This document shows positions 7,357-17,147 of a stretch of 52,894 nucleotides of DNA, piece by piece; the first letter of the stretch is position 1, and the number at the start of each line of letters is the position of its first letter. Position numbers and translations under genes: made by a program. The DNA is from Deltaproteobacteria bacterium (GTDB lineage Bacteria; Myxococcota; XYA12-FULL-58-9). The stretch lies in the NCBI GenBank assembly GCA_016218825.1, contig JACRCV010000074.1, positions 1 through 52,894 of the forward strand, read 5' to 3'. The notes below the pieces were generated by a model, which was not told where the DNA came from, searched no databases, and was given only the letters and a program-made list of their open reading frames with translations.

Positions 7357-10300
7357 AACGACGTGTCGTCGCCGGCTTCGCCCCCAGGACCCTGCGCAGC
7401 ATCCCCAACAGCGCCAAGTCGCCGTCGACCTTCATCTTGCCGCTGACGATCGCCCACAGCGGGTGCATGACGCCGTTGGCGACGTCGAACCAGACATCGG
7501 ATCGGGTGCGGATGACCACCGTCGGGTGCGGGCAGCACCCCTCCCCCACCTCGGCCTTGCCGCGCCCGAAGCGGATGTAGACCGGCAGACCGCCGTCGAT
7601 GTCGGTGAAGATGAATTGATAGGCAGCCTCGAACTCGGGGAAGCGCGCCCGGTCGAAGAGCATCGGCATGTTGTCGAAGACCCAGCGCACCACCTCTTTG
7701 CGCCGCGGCACGAAGGCGGGGATCGGACCGCGCGCCGGGCTCGAAGAGACCTTGGGGGCCGCGATGTCGCCCAGGCTCGCGAAGTGCGACAGGATGGGGT
7801 GCAACACCTGCGCGTCGACCGGCGGGAACGGCAACCCGACCGCCGCCAGCCCGGCGTCGGCGGCGGCGTGCTCGAAGCGAAAGTCACGGAAGAACGACTT
7901 GGGAAGCTCGGGCACGTAGAGAAAGCCGTCGTCGATCCCGGTCCGCCCGCCGACCAACAGCGCGAGGATCAGGTGCAGCCGCGGCGCCTTGGCCTTGAGC
8001 TGTTCGCCGAGCCCGAAGACCTCTTCCTTCCATTGGCTCTCCGGCACCAGCCGCAGCCTGTAACCCATGCCCTGCAACACCGCGTGCAGCCTGCGGAAGC
8101 TGAGGGGCCTCGGGTTCGCGAGCTGATAGGTCTTGCCGCTAGCGTCGGGGTGCAACGACAGCCCGACGATAGCCCGCGCCAGATAGTCGACCGCCGCGAT
8201 GTTGAGCGCCCCATCCGCCGGCATGCTGCCGAGCTGCATACAGCCGATGAGGAAGTTCTCCACGAAGATATCGGTGCGCGCCGTCGTGCCGCTGTCGCTG
8301 TCGCCGGTGATGAACCACATCCGATGGACGTTGACCGGCAGTCCTTTCTGGCGGGCGAGCGCGGCGATCTTCTCGTTGACCCATTGGGAGTGCGTATAGC
8401 CGGCGCTGACCACGTAGCTCGGATCGTCGCCGGGCCCGGCCTCCGGATACGGCTCGTCCTCGACCCGGCCGACCGGATAGACCGAGAAGCTCGAGGTCAG
8501 GTGGACCGGGATGCGCCGCGACCGGCACGACAACCGGAGCAGCTCCCGGAAGCCACCCACGGCGGTGTCGCGGAAGTACTCGTAGCCGAGCGTCCAGTTC
8601 GCCGGCATGCCGATGTGGTAGATGAGGTCGAGGCTGGCGGCGAGCTCGTCGAAGGTCGCGGCGTCGACGCCGAGCTGCGGCTGGCCGAGGTCGCCCAAGA
8701 GCGGCTTGATCCGTGACCCATAGCCGTCACGCCACAGATGGAAGTACGTCAAGTTCTCCCGTACCCGGCGCCGCGCCGCCTCGACGTCCGCGGCCCGCAC
8801 CAGGCAGAAGACCGTGGCCTTGGTGCGCTCCAAGAGCTCACGCAGCACGAAGCCCCCGACAAAGCCGGTCGCGCCGGTCAACAGCACCCGCGCCGGTTCG
8901 GTGAAGGTCGACAACGGCCGGGTCTCCACGGGGACCTCGAAGCCGAGACTGACGTCCTGCCACAGGTGCGAGTGCCGCTTCTCCTCCGTCTGCGCCCCGG
9001 GCCCGAGCAGCTTGCCGAGCTGCTCGGCCAGCGCCCCCACCGTCGGGTACGAGAGCACGAAGCTGAGCGGTAGCGCGATCCCCGAGTCGCGCTTGATCTC
9101 GGCGCGCAGCTCCATGACCGTCAGAGACGTGAGCTCGAAGCTCTCCAGCTTCAAGTCGGGATCGAGCGGCGGCGGCGAGGCTCCTCCTAGCAGGCGCACC
9201 AGCTTGTCGTAGGTGTATTCGAGCAGGACCGCGCTGCGCCGCGCCGGCGGCAGGTTCTCCAGCCGACTCTGGAGCAGACCGGCGCTCGCCGCGCCGTCGC
9301 CTTGCGCCGGGCCCTGCTCCCGTGCGAGGCGCGCGAACAGCGGCGGTGGGTCGCCGCTCGCGAGGCTCGCCAACAGCTGCCGCCAATCCACGTGGGCCAC
9401 GACCACCTGCGAGGCGCCGCTGTGCAGCACGCCGGCGAGCGCCCCGAGCGCCTCTCGCGGCGCCAAGAGCTCGAGGCCCATCTCGCGCATGCGCCGCGCC
9501 GCCTGCGCGTCGGCCGTCGCGATCCGCGCGGCCATGCCGACCTCGGCCCACGCACCCCAGTTGACCGCGACGCCCGGCAGGCCGAGCGCCCGCCGGTGGG
9601 CGGCGAGCGCGTCGACGAAGGCGTTGGCGGCCGCGTAGCTCGCCTGCCCCGGGTTGCCGAACAACGCCACCTGCGACGAAAACAGCACGAAGTGGTCCAG
9701 CGTCAAATCCGAGGTCAGCCGGTGGAGGTTCCAGGCGCCGAGGGCCTTGGGCGCGAGCACCCGTTCGAAGCGGCGCCAGTCCTGCTGCGTCAAGACGCCG
9801 TCGTCGAGCACCGCGGCCAAGTGGAAGACACCACGCAGCGGCGGCAACTCGCGGCGGATCTGATCGAGCGCGGCGGCAACCGCCTCCGGCTCGGCGACGT
9901 CGGCGCGGATCGTGAGGACCCGCGCGCCCGCGGCCTCGAGCTCCTTGACCTCACTGCGCCCGGCAGCCGCGCTCCGGCCCAGGAGAGCGAGGTGGCGCGC
10001 GCAGTGCTCGACGAGCCAGCGCGCGAGGACCAACCCGAGGCCACCCTGCCCCCCGGTCACCAGGTACGATGCGTCCGGCGCGAACGTCGCCGGCGCGCTC
10101 GCCGCGTCGCTCGTGCGCCGCGCCAGGCGGCGGACGAACGTCCCGCCGGCACGCAGCGCCAGCTCCTCCTGCGGCGCGGCGCCCGCGAGCGCGGCGACGA
10201 TGGCTTCGGCCTCGGTGGACCCGACGGTCGGCGGCAGATCGATCGTGACCGCGGCGAGCTCCGGGTGCTCCAACGCCAACACCGCCCTGAACCCGTTCAA

Positions 10301-13300
10301 GACCGCTTGCGCGGCGCTGGCGGGCAGGTCGCGGTCGCCGACGTGCGCGCCGCCACGGGTCACCAGGCAGACACCCGGTGGCCGTGCGAGCTTCGCCTGG
10401 GCCAACGCCTGCGCCAGCGCCAAGGCGCTCCCAAGGATGAGCCGCAGATCTGGAACCAGAGTCTCTGCCGACGTCTGGGCCGCCGGCGTCGCGTCGAGGC
10501 TCAACAGGTGAACGATGCGGTCGATAGGCGCGCCTTCGGCCTGCACCGCAGCGAGCAGCCGCGCCACGTCACCGGCGGCGCACGGATCGAGCCGAAAAGC
10601 GCCGGCGTCGAGCTTGGCGAACGCCTCGCCGCGCGCCGCGACCCGGCAGGTAACGCCCCGCGCCCGAAGCACATCCGCCAGCGCCGCGCCGACGCCGGTG
10701 TCGTCGGCCAGGATCAACCAGACGCCGCTGCCGAGCGCTGCCTCCGGCCGCGACCCGGCCGCCGGCTCCCAGACGACGTCGTAGGTCAGGCCGAGCGCCG
10801 GCCTTCGTGCCGCGGCCAGACGTGCGAGCACGTGCTGCGGCACGCGGCGGAAGTGTAGGCCGGCGAGCGCAATCGCCAAGTGGCCGGCGTCGTCGAACAC
10901 CTCGAGATCGCAGCTCAGCGCCTCGCCCTCCGCGGCGCCCCCATCCTGTCGCGTGACGTGACACCACATCGCGCCCGCGGGTCGGGCGTAAAACCGACAG
11001 CTCTCGACGCCCACCGGCAGGTAGGGGTCGCTCCCCGAGCCCTGCCACTCCACGAGCGGTTGCAGGGCCGCCGCCGACTGCAGCGCGCTGTCCAAGAGCG
11101 GCGGATAGAAGTGATAGCGCCCGAGCTCCGCCCGGTCGGCCTCGGGACACTCGATCCGGGTGAGGGCCTCGCCGTCGCGGCGCCAAACGTGCTGCACGCC
11201 CTTGAACGCCGCGCTGAACTCGAAGCCCTTCGCCGCGTGCGGCGCATAGAACGCCGCTTGGTCAATCTGCTCCTCGGCGGCACCTTGCAGCTCCCGCACC
11301 AGGCGCGTGGCCTCCGCAAGTCGTGCGGTCGGCAGGTCGATCCGGCGCAGCCTGCCGCGCGCGTGCAGCACCCACGCCCCGGGGTCGGCCGCCTCGGGGG
11401 CGTGGCGATGGACCGCGAACGACGCCGAGCCCGATTCGTCGGGGGTGACGAGCGTTTGCACCCGCGCGCCGCGATCCTCGGGAAGGTACAGCGCCTCGAG
11501 GAACTCGACGTCGGCGATCTCGACGGCCCCGGGCCCGAGCACCGCGCCCGCCGCCTCGAGGGCCATGTCGAGGTAACCCACCGCCGGCAGCAGGACCCCC
11601 CCGGCCACCTTGTGTCCGGCGAGCCAGGGCAAGGTTCGCGGCGTCAGGTTGTTCTCGAAGACCGGCAGCGGCGTCGTCAGGCGGTGGCCGACGAGGAGGC
11701 CGGCGCCGGGCCCCGGGGTCCGACCCTCGACAGCGGCGCGCGGCGGCGTCGCGTCCTCGTCGATCCAGTAGCGCTTGTGTTGGAACGGATAGGTCGGCAA
11801 GACCACCCGCCGCCGCGGGTAGTCACGATCAAAGCCGCTGAAGTCGAGCGGCGCACCCAAGGCGTACAAGGTCCCCAGGCTCGAGAGCAGCTGCTCCCAG
11901 TCGTCCTTGCCCTTGCGCAGACTCGGCAACCAGGCGGCGGCGTCCTCGGCGACGCACCGCCGCCCCATCCCCAAGAGCACCGGGCTCGGCCCGACCTCCA
12001 GGAACACGTCGACGCCCGCCCGAGCCGCGCACTCCATTCCCCGTTGGAAGCGGACCGCCTCCCGCACGTGCCGGCGCCAATACCCGGGCGTGCCAACCTC
12101 GTCGCCCGCGACCTCGCCGGTCACGTTCGAGATCAAAGTCAGCGCCGGCGCCGCGTAGGTCAGCGTCGCGGCATACTCCTCGAACGCCGCCAGCATCGGC
12201 TCCATCAGCGGCGAGTGAAACGCGTGTGACACCACCAGCCGTTGGGTCTTGATGCCCTGCGCCGAGAGCCCGCCCTCGACCTCGGCGACCGCCGCCTCGT
12301 CCCCCGACACCACGACGCTCTCCGGCCCGTTCACCGCCGCGATCGACACCCGGCGCGAACGCCCCGCGAGCGCCGGCGCTACCCGCGCTTCGCCGGCGAA
12401 CGCCGCCGTCATCACGCCGCCCGATGGCAGGCCCTGCATCAGCGCGGCGCGCCTCGCGATCAGGCGCAGCCCGTCGGCGAGGCTCATCACCCCCGCGACG
12501 CACGCCGCGACGTACTCGCCGACGCTGTGGCCCATGACCACCGCGGGGCGCACGCCCCACGAGCGCCACAGCTCGCCGAGCGACCACTCGAGCGCGAACA
12601 ACGCCGGCTGGGTATAGGCCGTCTGATCGATGAGCGACCGCGCGTCGCCGAACAGCACCTGGAGCAGCGGCACCTCGAGCTCGCCGGCGAGCAGCCGGGC
12701 GCACTCGTCGAGCGCCCCCCGGAACGTCGGCTGCGTCTGGTACAACGCCTGCCCCATCGCCGCGTACTGCGAGCCCTGGCCGGTGAACAGCATCGCCACC
12801 TTCGGCGCCTTGCCGCCGCGCACCACGCCCCGGACGACCCCGACCGGCTTCTGTCCGGCGGCCGCCGCGCCCAGGCGCTCGCACAGCTCCGCGCGGCTCC
12901 CTGCGACCACCGCCAAGCGCGCCCCGAAGTGGTCGCGCCCGGTGTGCGCCGTGAAGCAGACATCACCGAGCGCCTGGCGCGGCTCGGCCTCGAGGTGCCG
13001 GACATAGCGCCGCGCCGCGCGCCCGAGCGCCTCGTCGTCCTTCGCCGACAGGCACAACAGGTGCCGCGGCCGCTCCACGGCGACCCTCGCCGGTAGCCGC
13101 TCGGGCGGCTCTTCGAGGACCACGTGGGCGTTCGTCCCCTGAAAAGCGAAACCACTCACCCCGGCCAGTCGCCGGCCGGAGCCTCGCGGCCAGGGCCGCC
13201 GGCCGGCGGTCACCCCGAGGCCGAGCTCGTCGAAGGCGATGTGCGGGTTCAACGCCGACAGGTGCAAGTGCGGCGGCAGCTCCTCGCGCTCCATCGCCAG

Positions 13301-16300
13301 CATCACCTTCGTCAACGCCGCCATCCCCGCCGCGAGCTCGAGGTGACCGACGTTGGTCTTCACCGAGCCGATCGCCAGGTGCTGATCGCCGGCGCCCACC
13401 TTCCGGTAAACGGCGGCCAGCGACTGCACCTCGATCGGGTCGCCCAAGGACGTGCCGGTGCCGTGGCACTCGACGTAGCTCACCTCCTCCGGACGTACGC
13501 CCGCCGCCAAGAGCGCCCGGCGAATGACCGCTTGCTGCGCCGGCCCGTTCGGCGCGGTCAGCCCGCTCGACGCCCCGTCCTGGTTGACGGCCGAGCCGCG
13601 GACGACGGCGAGGATGTTGTCCCGATCCGCGATAGCGCGCGACAGCGGCTTGGCCAGCACCACGCCACAGCCTTCGCCGCGCACGTAGCCGTCGGCGCGG
13701 GCATCGAAGGTCTTCGCCCGACAGTCCGGGGCGAGGAAGCGCCCTTTGCAGAAGCCGATCGTGAGCTCGGGCGTCAGGATGAGGTTCACACCGCCGACAA
13801 TCGCCATCTCGCACTCGCCGGCGTGCAGGCTCTGGATCGCCAGGTGCAACGCCACCAGCGACGCCGAGCACGCGGTGTCGACGACGAAGCTCGGCCCGTG
13901 GATGCCGAGCAGATACGACAGGCGGCCGGCCGAGACGCTCATCGCGCAGCTCATCGGTGTGAAGGCGTTGATCGCCTCGAGCCCGGTGGCCTTGGTGATC
14001 CGATCGTAGTAAGGCGCGCCGCCATTGGCGATGAAGACGCCGACGTTGCGGCCGGCGAGGCCTCCGGGTGCCTGCCCGGCCCGTTCCAACGCCTCCCAGG
14101 TCACCTCGAGGAGCAGCCGCTGCTGCGGATCCATGTTCTCGGCCTCGAGCGCCGAGATCCCGAAGAACGCCGGGTCGAACTGATCGATGCCGTCCAAGAA
14201 GTAGCCCTGGCGGGTGTACATCTTGCCGGGTGCGTCGGCGTCCGCGTCATACAACCGGTCGACGTCCCAGCGCTCCGGCGGGATGTCCCGAGCCAAGTCC
14301 CGTCCGCCCTGCAACAAATCCCAGAAGATCTCCGGATCGTCGGCGCCGCCCGGAAACCGGCAAGCGACGCCCACGAGCGCCGTCGGCTCAGCGCCCGCGC
14401 TCGCCGCCCCGGGCGCGGCCACAACTCCGGGCGCCACGACCTCGACCGCCGCCGCGGCCGCGAACAGCTCGTCATCGAGGAAGCGCGCGATCGCCACGAT
14501 GCTCGGATAGTCGAAGGCCAAGGTCGCCGGCAGCTTCCGGCCGACGCTGCGCCGCAGCACGTCGCGCAACTCCACCGCCAGCAGCGAGTCCATCCCCAGG
14601 TCCATCAAGGGTCGCTGTACGTCGAGAGGCTGCGCCGGATCGTGGCCGATCGCCCTGACGACGATCTCCTTGACGTGCTCGACGAGCGACGCTCGCCGCG
14701 CCTCGCGGCTCTCGCGCTGCAGCCGCCGGACGAGCTCGGTCGGCCCTCCAGGCGTGTCGCTCGACGTCGTCTGTCGCAGGGCCGCTTCGGCGACCTCGCG
14801 CAGGATCGGCTGCTTTGCCGCCGCCGGAAACACCGAGAAGAACTTCCCCCACTCTGCCCGGAGGATGCCGATCTGCGCCCGGCCATCCGCGAGCGCCCGC
14901 GCCAACAGCATCGCGCCGCGCTCGGGGGTGATCGGGGTGACGCCCATGCGCGACCAACGGGCCTGGTCGCGCGCCCCCTGCGCCGCCGCCATGCCCACCT
15001 GCGACCACGGGTTCCAGCTCAAGCTCTGGGCGGCGAGCCCTTGGGCGCGGCGCTGCTGCACCAGGCCGTCGACGAAGGCGTTCGCCGCGGCGTAGTTGCT
15101 CTGTCCCGCCGACCCCAGCAGCGACGCCACCGAGGAGAAGCAAACAAAGTGGTCGAGCGCCAGGTCGCGCGTGCCCCGATGCAGGTTCCAGGCGCCGAGG
15201 GCCTTCGGCCCCAAGACTCCGGCGAAGCGCTCCCAGCTCTGCTCGCCCAGGACGCCGTCGTCGAGCACCCCGGCCAGGTGAAACACGCCCCGCAGGGCCG
15301 GCTGGCTCGCCGCGACTTCGCCGAAGACCCGCGCCAACTCCACGTCGCTCGCGACGTCGCCGCGGTACCACCGCACCTCGGCACCGCCGACCCGCAGCTC
15401 TCGTTGCAGCGCCTCGGCCTGTTCACGCCGACTCACGAGCGCCAAGTGCCGCGCTCCCTGCTCCACCAACCAACGACAGAGCACGCCCCCGAGGCCGCCG
15501 GCCGCTCCCGTCACCAGGTAGGTGCCGTCGCCGACGATCTTGGCCGCGGCGCCATCGGCCGCCCCTTTGACGCGCGCCAGCCGGCTCACGTAGCGTGCAG
15601 CGCCGCGCCACGCCACCTCGGTCTCCGCGTCCGCGCCGAGCATCTCGTCGGCGAGCGCCTTGCTCTCCGTCGGCTCGGCCGCCGGGTCCAAATCGACCCG
15701 CCGCAGGCCGAGCGCCGGCTCCTCGACCGCGACCGACCGAGCGAAACCCCAGGCGGCCGCGGCGACCGCGTCCACGCCGGCCTCCGCGCCGCTCACTCGC
15801 TGTCCGCCGCGAGTCACGAGCCACAAGTCACCGTGTCCCGACCGCGGCGCGAGTGCCTGGCTCAGGCACAGCAAGCCCCCGAGACCGCCTTGCAGCTCCC
15901 CGGCGAGCTGTGCGGCAGCCCCGGCCTTCGACTCCAGGTGATCGAGGCCCCACAGATACACGACGCCCCGCCATTCCGCGTCCCCGGTCTCTTGGAGCAA
16001 CCTTTCGAGGTCGGTCCGCACCTGCGGGCCGACGCGGTAGTGTCCCGGATCGAGGCGCGCGTAGCCGTCCGCCGCACGCACCTCCACGCACTCCCCACCC
16101 CGGGCCACGAGCTCGCGACCCAGGGCCGCGCCAACGCCGCCCTGGTCCGCGAGCACCAGCCATCGCCCCGTGGCCACGCCCCCGACCGGCCCGCTCCGCG
16201 CTGCGGCTCGCCACGTGACCTCGTGCAGCCAGTCGTCGAGCTCGCGCGACATCGCGCGTTTGAAGGCGCTCCTCGGGGCACGCCGCCAACGCAGGTCCCG

Positions 16301-17092
16301 GATCTCCATCACCACGTTGCCGTCGGCGCCGAGCAGGAGGACGTCGGTCGAGTAGGTGTCGTCGCCGCGCCCGCCGGCGCGCAGCCGCACGTGGGACCAG
16401 AGCTCGGCGTCGGGACGGCGGTAGAAGGTCAGGGACGCAAACGCCACCGGCAAGAACGGGCTGTCGTCGCGGCCCGGCGTGGTGACGGCCGCCATCGTCG
16501 CGGCACCGCACATCTGCAGACAGCCGTCGAGGTAGCCCGGAAAGATCTGATGCGCGGCGGCGTGCGCCGCCGCCTGGTCCGGCAGGCGGATCAGACCGAG
16601 GGCCTCGCGCTCCCCACGCCAAAGGCGCGCGATGCTGCGGAAGCTGTCGCCGAGCTCGAGGCCGAGCGCCCGCATCGTGTCGTAGTACGCCGGCACCGCG
16701 AGCTCGCTCTTGCAGGCCGCCTTCGCCGCCTCCAGAGCGTCGCGCTGCGGCGATGGTGCCGCACCACCCGACTGCACCTGAGCCCGCCCGCTCGCGTGCC
16801 GCACCCAGGCCTGGCTGTCTGCCGCGGTCGCGGCGTCCCTGCTGACGATCTCGACTCGCACGCCTCCCTGATCGTCGGGCGCGAGCACCGTCTGCAGCGT
16901 GCGCTCCTCGTCCGCGGCAATCGTCAGCGCCTGCTGCACCGCAAACTCGGCGAGCGCGATCGGACCCGGTCCCAAGACCTCGGCCGCGGCGGACAGCGCC
17001 GCGTCCACGTACCCGGTGAACGGCAACACGACCAGACCGTGCACCCGATGGTCGCCCAGCCAGGCAGGTCCGCCCAGAGCCTTGGCGCTCAT
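7355..17092 (-). CDS. Terminal type I PKS: (DH)-KR-ACP, KS-AT-DH-KR-ACP, thioester reductase, SCP2
   Basis: This protein has 3245 aa from ATG 17092, chosen because GGAGG at 17101-17105 lies eight bases upstream. It begins inside a dehydratase: catalytic H15 of HxxxGxxxxP, but the usual N-terminal strand is missing. KR (Tyr667) and ACP (Ser836) follow, completing a module whose KS-AT lie on the preceding protein. Then come KS (Cys1075), AT (GHSVGE Ser1523, HAFH, so malonyl-type), DH (His1827), KR (Tyr2486, LDD motif) and ACP (Ser2656 in ELTSL). A NAD(P)-binding thioester reductase (about 2735-3075) has TGATGFVGG and Tyr2899, but Gln2903 replaces the usual YxxxK lysine. The end, about 3120-3245, is an SCP2 domain. 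No thioesterase is present, so release should be reductive. The SCP2 domain may shield or hand over the hydrophobic product. Confidence 0.93.
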   Translation of the reverse strand: MSAKALGGPAWLGDHRVHGLVVLPFTGYVDAALSAAAEVLGPGPIALAEFAVQQALTIAADEERTLQTVLAPDDQGGVRVEIVSRDAATAADSQAWVRHASGRAQVQSGGAAPSPQRDALEAAKAACKSELAVPAYYDTMRALGLELGDSFRSIARLWRGEREALGLIRLPDQAAAHAAAHQIFPGYLDGCLQMCGAATMAAVTTPGRDDSPFLPVAFASLTFYRRPDAELWSHVRLRAGGRGDDTYSTDVLLLGADGNVVMEIRDLRWRRAPRSAFKRAMSRELDDWLHEVTWRAAARSGPVGGVATGRWLVLADQGGVGAALGRELVARGGECVEVRAADGYARLDPGHYRVGPQVRTDLERLLQETGDAEWRGVVYLWGLDHLESKAGAAAQLAGELQGGLGGLLCLSQALAPRSGHGDLWLVTRGGQRVSGAEAGVDAVAAAAWGFARSVAVEEPALGLRRVDLDPAAEPTESKALADEMLGADAETEVAWRGAARYVSRLARVKGAADGAAAKIVGDGTYLVTGAAGGLGGVLCRWLVEQGARHLALVSRREQAEALQRELRVGGAEVRWYRGDVASDVELARVFGEVAASQPALRGVFHLAGVLDDGVLGEQSWERFAGVLGPKALGAWNLHRGTRDLALDHFVCFSSVASLLGSAGQSNYAAANAFVDGLVQQRRAQGLAAQSLSWNPWSQVGMAAAQGARDQARWSRMGVTPITPERGAMLLARALADGRAQIGILRAEWGKFFSVFPAAAKQPILREVAEAALRQTTSSDTPGGPTELVRRLQRESREARRASLVEHVKEIVVRAIGHDPAQPLDVQRPLMDLGMDSLLAVELRDVLRRSVGRKLPATLAFDYPSIVAIARFLDDELFAAAAAVEVVAPGVVAAPGAASAGAEPTALVGVACRFPGGADDPEIFWDLLQGGRDLARDIPPERWDVDRLYDADADAPGKMYTRQGYFLDGIDQFDPAFFGISALEAENMDPQQRLLLEVTWEALERAGQAPGGLAGRNVGVFIANGGAPYYDRITKATGLEAINAFTPMSCAMSVSAGRLSYLLGIHGPSFVVDTACSASLVALHLAIQSLHAGECEMAIVGGVNLILTPELTIGFCKGRFLAPDCRAKTFDARADGYVRGEGCGVVLAKPLSRAIADRDNILAVVRGSAVNQDGASSGLTAPNGPAQQAVIRRALLAAGVRPEEVSYVECHGTGTSLGDPIEVQSLAAVYRKVGAGDQHLAIGSVKTNVGHLELAAGMAALTKVMLAMEREELPPHLHLSALNPHIAFDELGLGVTAGRRPWPRGSGRRLAGVSGFAFQGTNAHVVLEEPPERLPARVAVERPRHLLCLSAKDDEALGRAARRYVRHLEAEPRQALGDVCFTAHTGRDHFGARLAVVAGSRAELCERLGAAAAGQKPVGVVRGVVRGGKAPKVAMLFTGQGSQYAAMGQALYQTQPTFRGALDECARLLAGELEVPLLQVLFGDARSLIDQTAYTQPALFALEWSLGELWRSWGVRPAVVMGHSVGEYVAACVAGVMSLADGLRLIARRAALMQGLPSGGVMTAAFAGEARVAPALAGRSRRVSIAAVNGPESVVVSGDEAAVAEVEGGLSAQGIKTQRLVVSHAFHSPLMEPMLAAFEEYAATLTYAAPALTLISNVTGEVAGDEVGTPGYWRRHVREAVRFQRGMECAARAGVDVFLEVGPSPVLLGMGRRCVAEDAAAWLPSLRKGKDDWEQLLSSLGTLYALGAPLDFSGFDRDYPRRRVVLPTYPFQHKRYWIDEDATPPRAAVEGRTPGPGAGLLVGHRLTTPLPVFENNLTPRTLPWLAGHKVAGGVLLPAVGYLDMALEAAGAVLGPGAVEIADVEFLEALYLPEDRGARVQTLVTPDESGSASFAVHRHAPEAADPGAWVLHARGRLRRIDLPTARLAEATRLVRELQGAAEEQIDQAAFYAPHAAKGFEFSAAFKGVQHVWRRDGEALTRIECPEADRAELGRYHFYPPLLDSALQSAAALQPLVEWQGSGSDPYLPVGVESCRFYARPAGAMWCHVTRQDGGAAEGEALSCDLEVFDDAGHLAIALAGLHFRRVPQHVLARLAAARRPALGLTYDVVWEPAAGSRPEAALGSGVWLILADDTGVGAALADVLRARGVTCRVAARGEAFAKLDAGAFRLDPCAAGDVARLLAAVQAEGAPIDRIVHLLSLDATPAAQTSAETLVPDLRLILGSALALAQALAQAKLARPPGVCLVTRGGAHVGDRDLPASAAQAVLNGFRAVLALEHPELAAVTIDLPPTVGSTEAEAIVAALAGAAPQEELALRAGGTFVRRLARRTSDAASAPATFAPDASYLVTGGQGGLGLVLARWLVEHCARHLALLGRSAAAGRSEVKELEAAGARVLTIRADVAEPEAVAAALDQIRRELPPLRGVFHLAAVLDDGVLTQQDWRRFERVLAPKALGAWNLHRLTSDLTLDHFVLFSSQVALFGNPGQASYAAANAFVDALAAHRRALGLPGVAVNWGAWAEVGMAARIATADAQAARRMREMGLELLAPREALGALAGVLHSGASQVVVAHVDWRQLLASLASGDPPPLFARLAREQGPAQGDGAASAGLLQSRLENLPPARRSAVLLEYTYDKLVRLLGGASPPPLDPDLKLESFELTSLTVMELRAEIKRDSGIALPLSFVLSYPTVGALAEQLGKLLGPGAQTEEKRHSHLWQDVSLGFEVPVETRPLSTFTEPARVLLTGATGFVGGFVLRELLERTKATVFCLVRAADVEAARRRVRENLTYFHLWRDGYGSRIKPLLGDLGQPQLGVDAATFDELAASLDLIYHIGMPANWTLGYEYFRDTAVGGFRELLRLSCRSRRIPVHLTSSFSVYPVGRVEDEPYPEAGPGDDPSYVVSAGYTHSQWVNEKIAALARQKGLPVNVHRMWFITGDSDSGTTARTDIFVENFLIGCMQLGSMPADGALNIAAVDYLARAIVGLSLHPDASGKTYQLANPRPLSFRRLHAVLQGMGYRLRLVPESQWKEEVFGLGEQLKAKAPRLHLILALLVGGRTGIDDGFLYVPELPKSFFRDFRFEHAAADAGLAAVGLPFPPVDAQVLHPILSHFASLGDIAAPKVSSSPARGPIPAFVPRRKEVVRWVFDNMPMLFDRARFPEFEAAYQFIFTDIDGGLPVYIRFGRGKAEVGEGCCPHPTVVIRTRSDVWFDVANGVMHPLWAIVSGKMKVDGDLALLGMLRRVLGAKPATTRR

Positions 17093-17100
17093 CGCCCAAT

Positions 17101-17105
17101 CCTCC
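17101..17105 (-). promoter_or_regulatory. Shine-Dalgarno that fixes the start of the terminal PKS
   Basis: CCTCC on the + strand reads GGAGG on the - strand, eight bases before ATG 17092. It supports independent translation of the downstream PKS rather than a frameshifted continuation of the upstream gene. An in-frame TTG at 17134 lies upstream of this site and is less likely. Confidence 0.7.
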
Positions 17106-17147
17106 GGACGCGCGCCACCGAGGCGACGACCCAAAGACCGCGGCCGC

